Under the pieces are notes generated by a model. The model was not told the DNA's origin and did no database searches. It worked only from the letters and a program-made list of their open reading frames with translations. A stretch of DNA of 64,000 nt, from positions 310,001-374,000 of the forward strand of contig NZ_BDCR01000003.1 in assembly GCF_001618385.1 (NCBI RefSeq), written 5' to 3'. Source of the stretch: Paludibacter jiangxiensis. Lineage in GTDB: Bacteria; Bacteroidota; Bacteroidia; Bacteroidales; Paludibacteraceae. Shown here piece after piece: positions 53,091 to 61,039 of the stretch (position 1 is the first letter of the stretch; each line of letters starts with the position of its first letter). The translations under genes and the position numbers were made by a program.

Positions 53091-54593
53091 ATGGCAAGAA
53101 AAATCTGTGTTTTAGTTTTATCTACACTTTTTGCAACATCGCTGTATAGTCAAAAGACACTTCAACTGGAAGAGTGCAGACAGATGGCAATTGCGCACAA
53201 TAAAAGCATCCAGATAGCACAAGAAAATGTAAAAGTCGCTCAACAATACAAACAAGCCGCTTTTACACAATTCTTCCCGAACTTCTCGGCAAACGCAGCA
53301 TACACATGGAACCAGAAAAATGTATCTCTTCTTGCTGAAGATGCATACCTGCCGGTGTACTCGCTCAATGCCAACGGCACGCCCAATTATGGAGCATCCT
53401 GGAACAATTCGTGGACTGTCGTCAACGGGACTCCTGTTCCACTAGATGCCAACGGTAAACCTTTCAACCCTTCCACCAGCCCGGATAAAATCGAATGGAA
53501 AAACAAAGCCTTACTCCCGAAAGAAGCAATGGAATTCGATATGAAGAATGTATTTGTCGGAACCATCGGTTTCACACAACCTATATTTATGGGAGGCAAA
53601 ATCAAAGCTTTATACGACATTGCAAAATACGGAGAACACCTTGCGAGTGCACAACAGGAAAACAAAATGACCGAACTCTTGCAGGAAGTAGACGAAGACT
53701 ATTGGCGCGTAGTATCGCTTGAAAGCAAAGTTGCTTTAGCCAAAGAATACAAGGGATTGATTGCAAAAATGGATTCCGACATCCGAACAATGGTAGACGA
53801 AGGAGTTGCCACAAAAGCAGATGCTCTCAAGGTGAGAGTTAAGCTCAACGAAGCCGATGTTGCCCTCACCAAAGCTGAAGACGGACTAAACCTGTCGCGT
53901 ATGGCCCTGAATCAGGTATGCGGAATGCCGCTGGATGAACAATACCGTCTGGCAGACCAGAGTCTTGACACAAAAGCTGTGGAACCTCAATTAATTCCCA
54001 TAGATCAGGCATTGGCAAACCGCCCCGAAATAAAAGCACTGACACAGATGCAAAGCATTGCCAAAGCCAATCAAAAGGCGATGTTCTCACGGTTTCTGCC
54101 CAACATTGCATTAACAGGCAATTATCTTGTGTCCAATCCCAACTCATTCAATGGTTTTGAGACCAAATTCGGAGGAATGTTCACCGTCGGAGTGGTTGCC
54201 AATATTCCGTTGTTCCATTTCGGAGACAAATTGCACACGCTAAATGCTGCAAAATCGCAATATCGCATTGCAACACTTCAGTTACAGGAAGCAAAAGAAA
54301 AGATGGAGCTCCAAATCAAACAAAGCTCGTACAAAACAGCGGAAAGCATCAAAAAGCAAACCACCACTCAACACAACATCGATCAGGCTGTAGAAAATCT
54401 GCGCTATGCTACCGAAGGATTTGAAGCCGGAGTAATTACTTCGACCGATTTGTTAGCAGCTCAAACAGCATGGTTATCTGCGAAATCCGAAAACATCGAT
54501 GCCATCATCGATGTAAAACTTTGCAACTTATACCTCGAGAAGTCGTTAGGAACACTTAAAGCTCCCGCAACAAACAATACAATAAAAAAATAA
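53091..54593 (+). CDS. TolC-family outer-membrane efflux protein
   Basis: 500 residues with a signal peptide (ending LFATSLYSQ). Long heptad-type helices carry the two internal repeats of the OEP/TolC family (LEECRQMAIAHNKSIQIAQENVKVAQQYKQAAF near the start; ANRPEIKALTQMQSIAKANQKAMFSRFLP in the middle), and GVITSTDLLAAQTAWLSAKSE near the end is a family marker. It forms the trimeric exit duct for the HlyD/ABC components encoded next. The TTG start at 53052 lies inside operator 2, so the ATG at 53091 is chosen. Confidence 0.94.
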   Translation: MARKICVLVLSTLFATSLYSQKTLQLEECRQMAIAHNKSIQIAQENVKVAQQYKQAAFTQFFPNFSANAAYTWNQKNVSLLAEDAYLPVYSLNANGTPNYGASWNNSWTVVNGTPVPLDANGKPFNPSTSPDKIEWKNKALLPKEAMEFDMKNVFVGTIGFTQPIFMGGKIKALYDIAKYGEHLASAQQENKMTELLQEVDEDYWRVVSLESKVALAKEYKGLIAKMDSDIRTMVDEGVATKADALKVRVKLNEADVALTKAEDGLNLSRMALNQVCGMPLDEQYRLADQSLDTKAVEPQLIPIDQALANRPEIKALTQMQSIAKANQKAMFSRFLPNIALTGNYLVSNPNSFNGFETKFGGMFTVGVVANIPLFHFGDKLHTLNAAKSQYRIATLQLQEAKEKMELQIKQSSYKTAESIKKQTTTQHNIDQAVENLRYATEGFEAGVITSTDLLAAQTAWLSAKSENIDAIIDVKLCNLYLEKSLGTLKAPATNNTIKK

Positions 54594-54626
54594 CCAAACT
54601 CATTAAATATCTAAATTCGCACTGAC

Positions 54627-55628
54627 ATGAAAAAAGAAAACATCAACAATAAAGATTTGAGAATAGGACTTATCAGCCTTTTGGGGGCTCTCGTCATTCT
54701 GTTCATTATCGGATTATTCGTTTTCAGGCCAGAACCTATTACCATTCAGGGAGAAGCCGATGCTACCGAAGTGAGAGTTTCGGGAAAAGTTCCGGGCAGA
54801 ATAAAACTATTCCTGACCGAAGAAGGAGCAAAGGTTAAAGCCGGCGACACCGTTGTTGTCATTGACAGTCCTGAACTGAATGCAAAACTGGAACAGGCAA
54901 CAGCAGCAGAAGATGCAGCTCTGGCGCAGGACAGAAAAGCCAATAAAGGTGCCCGTAAGGAACAAATAGCTGGTGCTTATGAGATGTGGCAAAAAGCAGT
55001 CGTGGGTGTTGATATTGCAAAAAAATCGTACGACCGTGTTCAGCGACTGTTCGACAAAGGGGTTGTAACTGCCCAAAAACACGATGAAGCAGAAGCGCAG
55101 TACAAAGCAGCCGTGGCTCAGGCAAATGCTGCAAAAACACAATACGACATGGCTATGAACGGTACCGAAAACGAAGACAAAGCCGCAGCACTGGCAATGG
55201 TAAACAGAGCCAAAGGTGCCGTACAGGAAGTTAGGGCATATCTTCATGAAACCTGTCTTGTATCTCCGATTGACGGCGAAGTTACCGAGATATATCCCAA
55301 ACGCGGAGAACTGGTCGGCACTGGCGCTCCTATCATGAGCATTGTTGACCTGAACGACATCTGGTTCACCTTCAACATCCGTGAAGATTTGCTTTCCTCT
55401 ATAAAAATGGGATCGACGTTCAACGTAAAAGTTCCCGCTTTGGGGAATAAAACCGTACAGGTAAAAGTAACATACATCAAAGCATTGGCTTCTTACGCCA
55501 CCTGGAAAGCAACCAAAACGACCGGACAATTTGACATCAAGACATTCGAAGTACGTGCCCGTCCGACAAGCAAAGTTGAAGGTCTTCGTCCCGGAATGAG
55601 TGCCCTTTTGGAAGAAACATTGAAATAA
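54627..55628 (+). CDS. HlyD-family periplasmic adaptor
   Basis: 333 residues with an N-terminal membrane anchor (LISLLGALVILFIIGLFVF). A biotinyl-lipoyl half (RVSGKVPGRIKLFLTEEGAKVKAGD), an alpha-helical hairpin (about 95-195) and the second half (TCLVSPIDGEVTEIYPKRGELVGTG) are all present, the order expected for an MFP subunit bridging an inner-membrane transporter and TolC. It lies 33 bp after the TolC gene and before two ABC-2 permease genes. Confidence 0.93.
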   Translation: MKKENINNKDLRIGLISLLGALVILFIIGLFVFRPEPITIQGEADATEVRVSGKVPGRIKLFLTEEGAKVKAGDTVVVIDSPELNAKLEQATAAEDAALAQDRKANKGARKEQIAGAYEMWQKAVVGVDIAKKSYDRVQRLFDKGVVTAQKHDEAEAQYKAAVAQANAAKTQYDMAMNGTENEDKAAALAMVNRAKGAVQEVRAYLHETCLVSPIDGEVTEIYPKRGELVGTGAPIMSIVDLNDIWFTFNIREDLLSSIKMGSTFNVKVPALGNKTVQVKVTYIKALASYATWKATKTTGQFDIKTFEVRARPTSKVEGLRPGMSALLEETLK

Positions 55629-55698
55629 CGCCTCGTTCAGGCGCTATCGCACCCACTATCTTAAACCGATTATTTTCATCACTAAATTCAGAACTTAC

Positions 55699-56877
55699 AT
55701 GCCCGATAAAAAAGCATCAGTCATCGGCGCCACACTCAGACGAGAGTTGGCAAAAATGAAAAGCCGTCCCATGTACCTGATTCTCACACTTGGGATCATG
55801 AGTTTTTGCTATATCTTTTTCATATCTTTCTTCAACGAAGGGCAATTAATGAAAATGCCTGTTGGTATTATCGACCATGACAACTCCAAAATTTCACGAC
55901 AATTCTGCCGTAATCTTGATGCAACACAACAAGCCAGAATTGTGATGAGACTGAGTAATTTCAAAGAGGCGCGGGTTGAAATGCAAAAAGGAAACATCTA
56001 CGCTTTTGTGGAGATTGAAAAGGGGTTCTCCGAAAAATTACAGGCAAATAAAAGACCGCCCATCACATTCTACATCAACGACGCTTTCCTCACAGCAGGA
56101 TCTTTATTGCTAAAAGACATTTCCACGATGAGTCTTCTGACTTCCGGCGGAGTTCAGCAGAAGGTTTTAAGAGCCAAGGGAGTGGACGAAAGCCTCATTC
56201 CCGGCATCGTCCAACCGGTCTCCATCGACACCCATATGATTGGCAATCCATGGTCGAACTACAGCGATTATTTCCTGAACGTTTTCTTTCCCGGAGTGCT
56301 GGAGTTCGTAATACTGATGACTACGGTTTTCGTCATTGGCATCGAATTCAAGGAACGTACATCACGCCACTGGTTACGAACGGCTAATAACTCTTTTTCA
56401 AAAGCACTGATCGGCAAACTACTGCCCTACACGGCCATTTTCATCTGCCTGGGATTTTTATCCAACATTATTCTGTTCGGATATTTGCATTTTCCACTCA
56501 ACTCCAGCCTGTTTTGGATGCTGCTGGCAACCGTGTTTTATGTGATAGCATGCCAGTCTGTAGGACTACTTATCATCGGAATTCTCCCGGTATTGCGCGA
56601 TTCAGTATCAATCGTTATGATTTACGGCATGTTCGGTTTTACGTTTACCGGATTCACATTCCCCATTGAACAAATGGCATACCCTGTGCGTATTTTCAGC
56701 TACATCTATCCGATCAGGCACTATTTCAACATTTACGTCAATCAGGCTTTGCATGGAGTAGACATTAGATATTCGTTCGGATCGTATGTTATTTTGCTTG
56801 CATTTACATTGCTGCCGGCAATCATTTTCGTCCGACTGAAAAAGGCAGCCATTTATCAGAATTACCCTATCAAATAA
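55699..56877 (+). CDS. ABC-2-type permease, first of two
   Basis: 392 residues of the YhhJ/YbhR type: one N-terminal helix (YLILTLGIMSFCYIFFISFF), a large periplasmic domain (about 45-190), then five helices (VLEFVILMTTVFVIGIEFKE ... FGFTFTGFTFPIEQMAYPVRIFSYIYPIRHYF). It works as a homo- or heterodimer with the next gene's product. No ATP-binding gene lies in the operon. The spacing to the second permease is 14 bp. Confidence 0.9.
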   Translation: MPDKKASVIGATLRRELAKMKSRPMYLILTLGIMSFCYIFFISFFNEGQLMKMPVGIIDHDNSKISRQFCRNLDATQQARIVMRLSNFKEARVEMQKGNIYAFVEIEKGFSEKLQANKRPPITFYINDAFLTAGSLLLKDISTMSLLTSGGVQQKVLRAKGVDESLIPGIVQPVSIDTHMIGNPWSNYSDYFLNVFFPGVLEFVILMTTVFVIGIEFKERTSRHWLRTANNSFSKALIGKLLPYTAIFICLGFLSNIILFGYLHFPLNSSLFWMLLATVFYVIACQSVGLLIIGILPVLRDSVSIVMIYGMFGFTFTGFTFPIEQMAYPVRIFSYIYPIRHYFNIYVNQALHGVDIRYSFGSYVILLAFTLLPAIIFVRLKKAAIYQNYPIK

Positions 56878-56891
56878 AAGGAATCAATCAA

Positions 56892-58199
56892 ATGAAGATA
56901 ACCCGATTTTCCGGAATCAAGCGATTAAAATCCAACAGCAAAGACACGTTCGACATTTTCGTCAATGAGATGAAAATGATTTCGCACGACAGAGGCGTTG
57001 TGATCATTTTCATCATGGCCGTATTAGCATATCCTCTGCTCTATTCTCTTGTTTACAAAAATGAAACCCTGATAAATCTTCCTGTTGCTGTTGTAGATAA
57101 TTCCCGCAGCCATGAATCGACAGAATTAATCAGACACCTGAACGCCACTCCCGAAGTAGACGTATTCAGCACATACACTTCGCTTTATGACGCTCAAAAA
57201 GCATTTAACCAACGACTTGTAAACGGAGTCATCTACATACCCGACAATTTCGGCAAAAACATTAATACTGGGCAAAAAGCCAATATTTCTGTGTATTGCG
57301 ACATGAGCAGTTTTCTCTACTATCGAACTGTATTGCAAGCCACCAACCATGTTGTCCTTGATATGGGGAAAGACATTCAGGTAAAACGTCTGGGTGAACA
57401 GGGCATCACCGGAGAATCGGCTAAAATCATTACAGAACCGGTCCCCTACAATGATGTTGTACTATACAACGAGACAGCCGGATATGCAAGCTTTTTGGTT
57501 CCGGCCGTACTCGTACTGATTCTTTACCAGACACTTTTCTTCGGAATCACCATTCTTGCCGGTACGGCCCGCGAAGAAAACCGGTTTCACGCCCTCGTAA
57601 GCACCTCTGTCCACAAAGGGAAAACGCTTAGGGTAGTCCTGGGCAAAAGTGCGGCATATTTTATCATCTATCTGGCCTGGAGTATTTATGTGCTCAAGGT
57701 GATACCACAACTGTTCTCTCTGCCGCATCTCGGCGATTCGATAGATATAATCGGATTGGTAATCCCGTTTTTGCTTGCATCGATATTCTTTGCCATGACC
57801 ATTTCCACATTCCTGCCAAACAGGGAAACGGGAATGCTGACATTCGGAATTTTCTCACTTATACTTCTGTTTTTGGGAGGAGTTTCATGGCCTTACTACA
57901 ATATGAATGGTTTCTGGAAAGCTTTCGGATGGATTTTCCCAAGCACGCACGGAATTCAGGGTTATATAAAAATAAATACGCTGGGAGCTGATATCCAGAC
58001 AATTTCAAAAGAATATCACACACTTTGGTTGCAAGCATTGATCTATTTGTTGTTATGCGTATGGGCATATCACCGGCAAATAAAGAAAAGCCTTGCCAAA
58101 GCCAGAGCACACCAAATGGTTTCTCACAAAAGAGAAACAGCAATAAACGAGTCAGGTGAACAAGCAAACAATATCAAAAACTCCAATTCGCAATCATAA
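56892..58199 (+). CDS. ABC-2-type permease, second of two
   Basis: 435 residues with the same layout as its neighbour: N-terminal helix VVIIFIMAVLAYPLLYSLVY, a periplasmic domain, then helices ending FLGGVSWPYYNMNGFWKAFGWIFPSTHGIQGY, and a basic cytoplasmic tail. The two permeases are paralogues and probably form a heterodimer. It is the last gene of the MarR-controlled operon; the stop is followed by the infC promoter region without an obvious terminator. Confidence 0.9.
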   Translation: MKITRFSGIKRLKSNSKDTFDIFVNEMKMISHDRGVVIIFIMAVLAYPLLYSLVYKNETLINLPVAVVDNSRSHESTELIRHLNATPEVDVFSTYTSLYDAQKAFNQRLVNGVIYIPDNFGKNINTGQKANISVYCDMSSFLYYRTVLQATNHVVLDMGKDIQVKRLGEQGITGESAKIITEPVPYNDVVLYNETAGYASFLVPAVLVLILYQTLFFGITILAGTAREENRFHALVSTSVHKGKTLRVVLGKSAAYFIIYLAWSIYVLKVIPQLFSLPHLGDSIDIIGLVIPFLLASIFFAMTISTFLPNRETGMLTFGIFSLILLFLGGVSWPYYNMNGFWKAFGWIFPSTHGIQGYIKINTLGADIQTISKEYHTLWLQALIYLLLCVWAYHRQIKKSLAKARAHQMVSHKRETAINESGEQANNIKNSNSQS

Positions 58200-58245
58200 G
58201 TTTGTCATAGAAAACAAGATATTTCTTTCAAATAGAATGTTATAA

Positions 58246-58277
58246 CTTGTTTTGAAACAAAAAAACCACTATATTTG
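58246..58277 (+). promoter_or_regulatory. Promoter of the infC-rpmI-rplT operon
   Basis: CTTG (58246-58249), a 20-bp spacer and TATATTTG (58270-58277) followed by CACG. The -7 box is exact; the -33 box matches three of four. It gives a leader of about 48 bases before the infC start. Confidence 0.7.
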
Positions 58278-58316
58278 CACGCTCAAAAAAAGATAATCAT
58301 TTCACTATTAAAACTA

Positions 58317-58335
58317 AAGGAGGAACCAAGCCATA
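58317..58335 (+). promoter_or_regulatory. Shine-Dalgarno site and AUA start codon of infC
   Basis: AAAGGAGGA (58316-58324) is an almost perfect anti-16S complement, rare in this window, and stands 8-9 bases before ATA at 58333-58335. An in-frame stop at 58315-58317 excludes a longer frame, and no ATG, GTG or TTG occurs before TTG 58480. Confidence 0.75.
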
Positions 58336-58878
58336 GCAGCGCCAAGGATAACAAGAGTCGAAAAAAAAGAACTGCACCGGATTAACGAACGCATCCGCGA
58401 AAGAGAAGTTCGGTTAGTAGGCGAAAACGTCGAACAGGGTGTTTATTCTATTGAAGTAGCTTTACGTAAAGCCGATGATTTGGGGTTAGATTTGGTCGAA
58501 ATATCCCCGAATGCAGCTCCTCCTGTTTGCAGGATTACAGATTATCAAAAGTTTCTTTATCAGCAAAAGAAACGCGAAAAAGAGATGAAACTGAAAGCCT
58601 CGAAAGTGGTTTTGAAGGAAATCCGTTTCGGACCGCAAACAGACGATCACGACTATAATTTCAAACTAAAACACGCTCAGGAATTTCTGAAAGAAGGGTG
58701 CAAAGTTAAAGCTTACGTATTCTTCAAAGGTCGTTCCATCCTGTTTAAAGAGCAGGGAGAAGTGCTTCTGCTTCGTTTTGCGAGCGATCTCGAAGATTTG
58801 GCAAAAGTAGACTCATTACCCACACTCGAAGGCAAACGAATGATTATTATGTTTTCGCCGAAAAAGCCTGCGAAATAA
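58333..58878 (+). CDS. infC: Translation initiation factor IF-3 (non-canonical AUA start)
   Basis: 181 residues, the usual IF-3 size. The N-domain reads [54 protein letters not shown], then the Lys-rich linker helix ([18 protein letters not shown]) and the C-domain ([25 protein letters not shown] ... [15 protein letters not shown]). An ATG/GTG/TTG-only search begins at TTG 58480 and cuts off the conserved N-domain. The ATA at 58333, placed after AAAGGAGGA, restores it. IF-3 rejects non-AUG starts, so such codons give autoregulation, known for E. coli infC (AUU). Confidence 0.88.
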   Translation: MAAPRITRVEKKELHRINERIREREVRLVGENVEQGVYSIEVALRKADDLGLDLVEISPNAAPPVCRITDYQKFLYQQKKREKEMKLKASKVVLKEIRFGPQTDDHDYNFKLKHAQEFLKEGCKVKAYVFFKGRSILFKEQGEVLLLRFASDLEDLAKVDSLPTLEGKRMIIMFSPKKPAK

Positions 58879-58941
58879 AAATGAGCATCTCCGATATTCG
58901 CTAAAAATGTCCCAATTATTCAATTAAAATAAAAACAGAAC

Positions 58942-59139
58942 ATGCCAAAAATGAAAACTAATTCCGGTGCTAAAAAAAGGTTCACCCTTACCGGAACAGG
59001 AAAAATCAAGAGAAAACATGCTTACAAAAGCCATATCTTGACTAAAAAGACCAACAAGCAAAAACGTAACCTTACCCACGCAGGTTTGGTTGATTCAACA
59101 GACTTGAATAACGTTAAATTCATGTTGTGTCTTAAATAA
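58942..59139 (+). CDS. rpmI: 50S ribosomal protein L35
   Basis: 65 residues, highly basic: [31 protein letters not shown] is the standard L35 sequence. It is second in the conserved infC-rpmI-rplT order, 63 bp after infC. Confidence 0.97.
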   Translation: MPKMKTNSGAKKRFTLTGTGKIKRKHAYKSHILTKKTNKQKRNLTHAGLVDSTDLNNVKFMLCLK

Positions 59140-59230
59140 GCACACTCTCTTTAATTCCACTTTAGTAACCGAATGTTTAGCCTCAAGTTCGCAGTAAAAT
59201 GCGGCGCTACCATTCACAAAACATTTTATT

Positions 59231-59581
59231 ATGCCAAGATCAGTAAATCATGTCGCCTCAAGGGCAAGACGTAAAAAAGTATTGAAACTTACCCGTGGTT
59301 ACTTCGGTGCTCGCCGCAACGTTTGGACCGTAGCAAAAAACACATGGGAAAAAGGGTTACAGTATGCATACCGTGACCGCAAAAACAAAAAACGCAACTT
59401 CCGTGCATTATGGATTCAGCGTATCAACGCAGCTGCACGTTTGGAAGGACTTTCTTATTCTAAACTAATGGGAGCTCTCCACAAAGCCGGTATCGAAATG
59501 AACCGTAAAGTATTAGCTGATTTAGCTATGAACCATCCGGAAGCTTTCAAAGCTATCGTTACCAAAGCTAAAAACGCTTAA
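59231..59581 (+). CDS. rplT: 50S ribosomal protein L20
   Basis: 116 residues: [32 protein letters not shown] is the usual basic N-terminal extension, followed by the globular RNA-binding domain. It is an early assembly protein on 23S rRNA, known elsewhere to repress its own operon. The 91-bp gap after rpmI could hold such an L20-binding site, but I cannot identify one. The operon closes with a strong terminator. Confidence 0.97.
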   Translation: MPRSVNHVASRARRKKVLKLTRGYFGARRNVWTVAKNTWEKGLQYAYRDRKNKKRNFRALWIQRINAAARLEGLSYSKLMGALHKAGIEMNRKVLADLAMNHPEAFKAIVTKAKNA

Positions 59582-59602
59582 TTAAGAACTTATATAATTG
59601 GG

Positions 59603-59635
59603 AAAAGCCGCCTATACGGGCGGCTTTTATTTTTG
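59603..59635 (+). terminator. Terminator of infC-rpmI-rplT
   Basis: AAAAGCCGCC (59603-59612) and GGCGGCTTTT (59619-59628) form a perfect 10-bp stem with a 6-nt loop, followed by ATTTTTG. Confidence 0.9.
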
Positions 59636-59749
59636 AATACCAACGAATAGGCTCAACATTTCAGCTTGCAAGACTCCACAGCCGTAGGCCTTCCCTACTC
59701 TACGAGGAAGAATTAACCGTTGGCATATTTCCAAACCAGCACACTACAC

Positions 59750-60973
59750 ATGCAATATCTGACACATACCCTTTCTAACGGACTCCGGATAGTTCATAAG
59801 CCCGATCCATCACCTGTATCCTATTGTGGGCTGGCAATCAATGTCGGCACCCGCGACGAATTGCCCCATGAACATGGCATGGCTCATTTCATAGAACATC
59901 TTATTTTCAAAGGCACTTCACACCGCAAATCATGGCACATCATCACCTCCATGGAAGAGGTTGGCGGTGAACTGAATGCATACACCACCAAGGAAGAAAC
60001 ATTTCTTTACTCCGTTTTCCTGGAGCGTTATTTTGAAAAAGCGATTGGATTAGTTTCGGATATGGCGGCCAACTCTATTTTCCCCGAAAAGGAAACGATT
60101 AAAGAAACTGATATTGTATTGGATGAAATAGAATCATACAACGATTCGCCCTCCGACCTGATATTCGACGAAATTGAAGAAATACTTTTCGACGAATACG
60201 CCATCGGACGAAACATATTAGGAAGTGTCGATTCCCTGAAGAATTTCACCCATAAAGACATCGTGGAATTCCACCATCGCAACTACACCGCCGACAGAAT
60301 GGTTTTCTTTTCGCTTGGCAATACCGATTTTAAGAAGATTGTTCGTTTGGCAGAAAAGCACCTCAGTGGGATTCCAGCCGGATCAGCACCTCTCATTCGT
60401 CAATTACCGGAGCTTTACAAGCCTCAATCAAAAAAAGCAAACCGCGACACCCACCAGACTCATTACATACTCGGCAACCGGGCATATACGCTTCATCACC
60501 CCGACAGAATAGCCCTGCACCTGCTGAATAATATCCTGGGAGGTCCAGGCATGAACAGCATGCTCAACCTTTCGTTGCGCGAAAGAAGCGGATTAGTTTA
60601 TAACGTCGAATCAAACTTCGCGCCCTATACCGATACCGGTGCTCTGACCATCTATTTTGGCTCAGACCCTAAGAATATGAACCGATGTGCCCGACTTATC
60701 GAAAAAGAGCTGTCGAGGCTTAGGGAAGCACCTCTGACGTCAAATTTCGTTGAGAAAGCAAAAAAACAGCTCCTTGGGCAAATGACCATTGCAACAGAAA
60801 GCAAGGAAAATCTGGCTCTGAGTTTAGGCCGAAGCATCCTTCACTTCAACAGGTTTGATTCCATTGAAGAGTCAGCCGAAAAACTAAAACTCATCACCCC
60901 GGAAAAATTACAACAAATAGCTCAGGAAGTTTTTGCTCCAGAACTTCTCAGCAAACTGATTTATACTGAGTAA
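59750..60973 (+). CDS. M16-family zinc metallopeptidase
   Basis: 407 residues. The inverted zinc motif H-x-x-E-H appears as HFIEH (residues 46-50 from ATG 59750), with the third ligand expected in ETDIVLDEIESYND about 75 residues on. The second half (GGPGMNSMLNLSLRERSGLVYNVES) is the inactive M16 homologous domain with its conserved R/Y pair. Processing-peptidase-like members degrade short peptides in the cytoplasm or periplasm; no signal peptide is visible. ATG 59750 (MQYLTHTLSNGLRIV) fits the family better than the TTG at 59720. Confidence 0.93.
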   Translation: MQYLTHTLSNGLRIVHKPDPSPVSYCGLAINVGTRDELPHEHGMAHFIEHLIFKGTSHRKSWHIITSMEEVGGELNAYTTKEETFLYSVFLERYFEKAIGLVSDMAANSIFPEKETIKETDIVLDEIESYNDSPSDLIFDEIEEILFDEYAIGRNILGSVDSLKNFTHKDIVEFHHRNYTADRMVFFSLGNTDFKKIVRLAEKHLSGIPAGSAPLIRQLPELYKPQSKKANRDTHQTHYILGNRAYTLHHPDRIALHLLNNILGGPGMNSMLNLSLRERSGLVYNVESNFAPYTDTGALTIYFGSDPKNMNRCARLIEKELSRLREAPLTSNFVEKAKKQLLGQMTIATESKENLALSLGRSILHFNRFDSIEESAEKLKLITPEKLQQIAQEVFAPELLSKLIYTE

Positions 60974-60991
60974 GTTCTTGGTTATTCAACA

Positions 60992-61020
60992 AAAAAGGCG
61001 TCCAATGGACGCCTTTTTTG
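60992..61020. terminator. Bidirectional terminator between M16 and TonB receptor genes
   Basis: AAAAAAGGCGTCC (60992-61004) and GGACGCCTTTTTT (61008-61020) form a perfect 13-bp stem with a 3-nt loop and T-runs on both strands, between the convergent genes. Confidence 0.93.
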
Positions 61021-61039
61021 TTGATATAAAAATTCGAGA

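Noticed and set aside
58480-58878. Short infC reading starting at TTG 58480
   Set aside because: It would remove most of the conserved IF-3 N-domain, which is in frame upstream and preceded by AAAGGAGGA and ATA.
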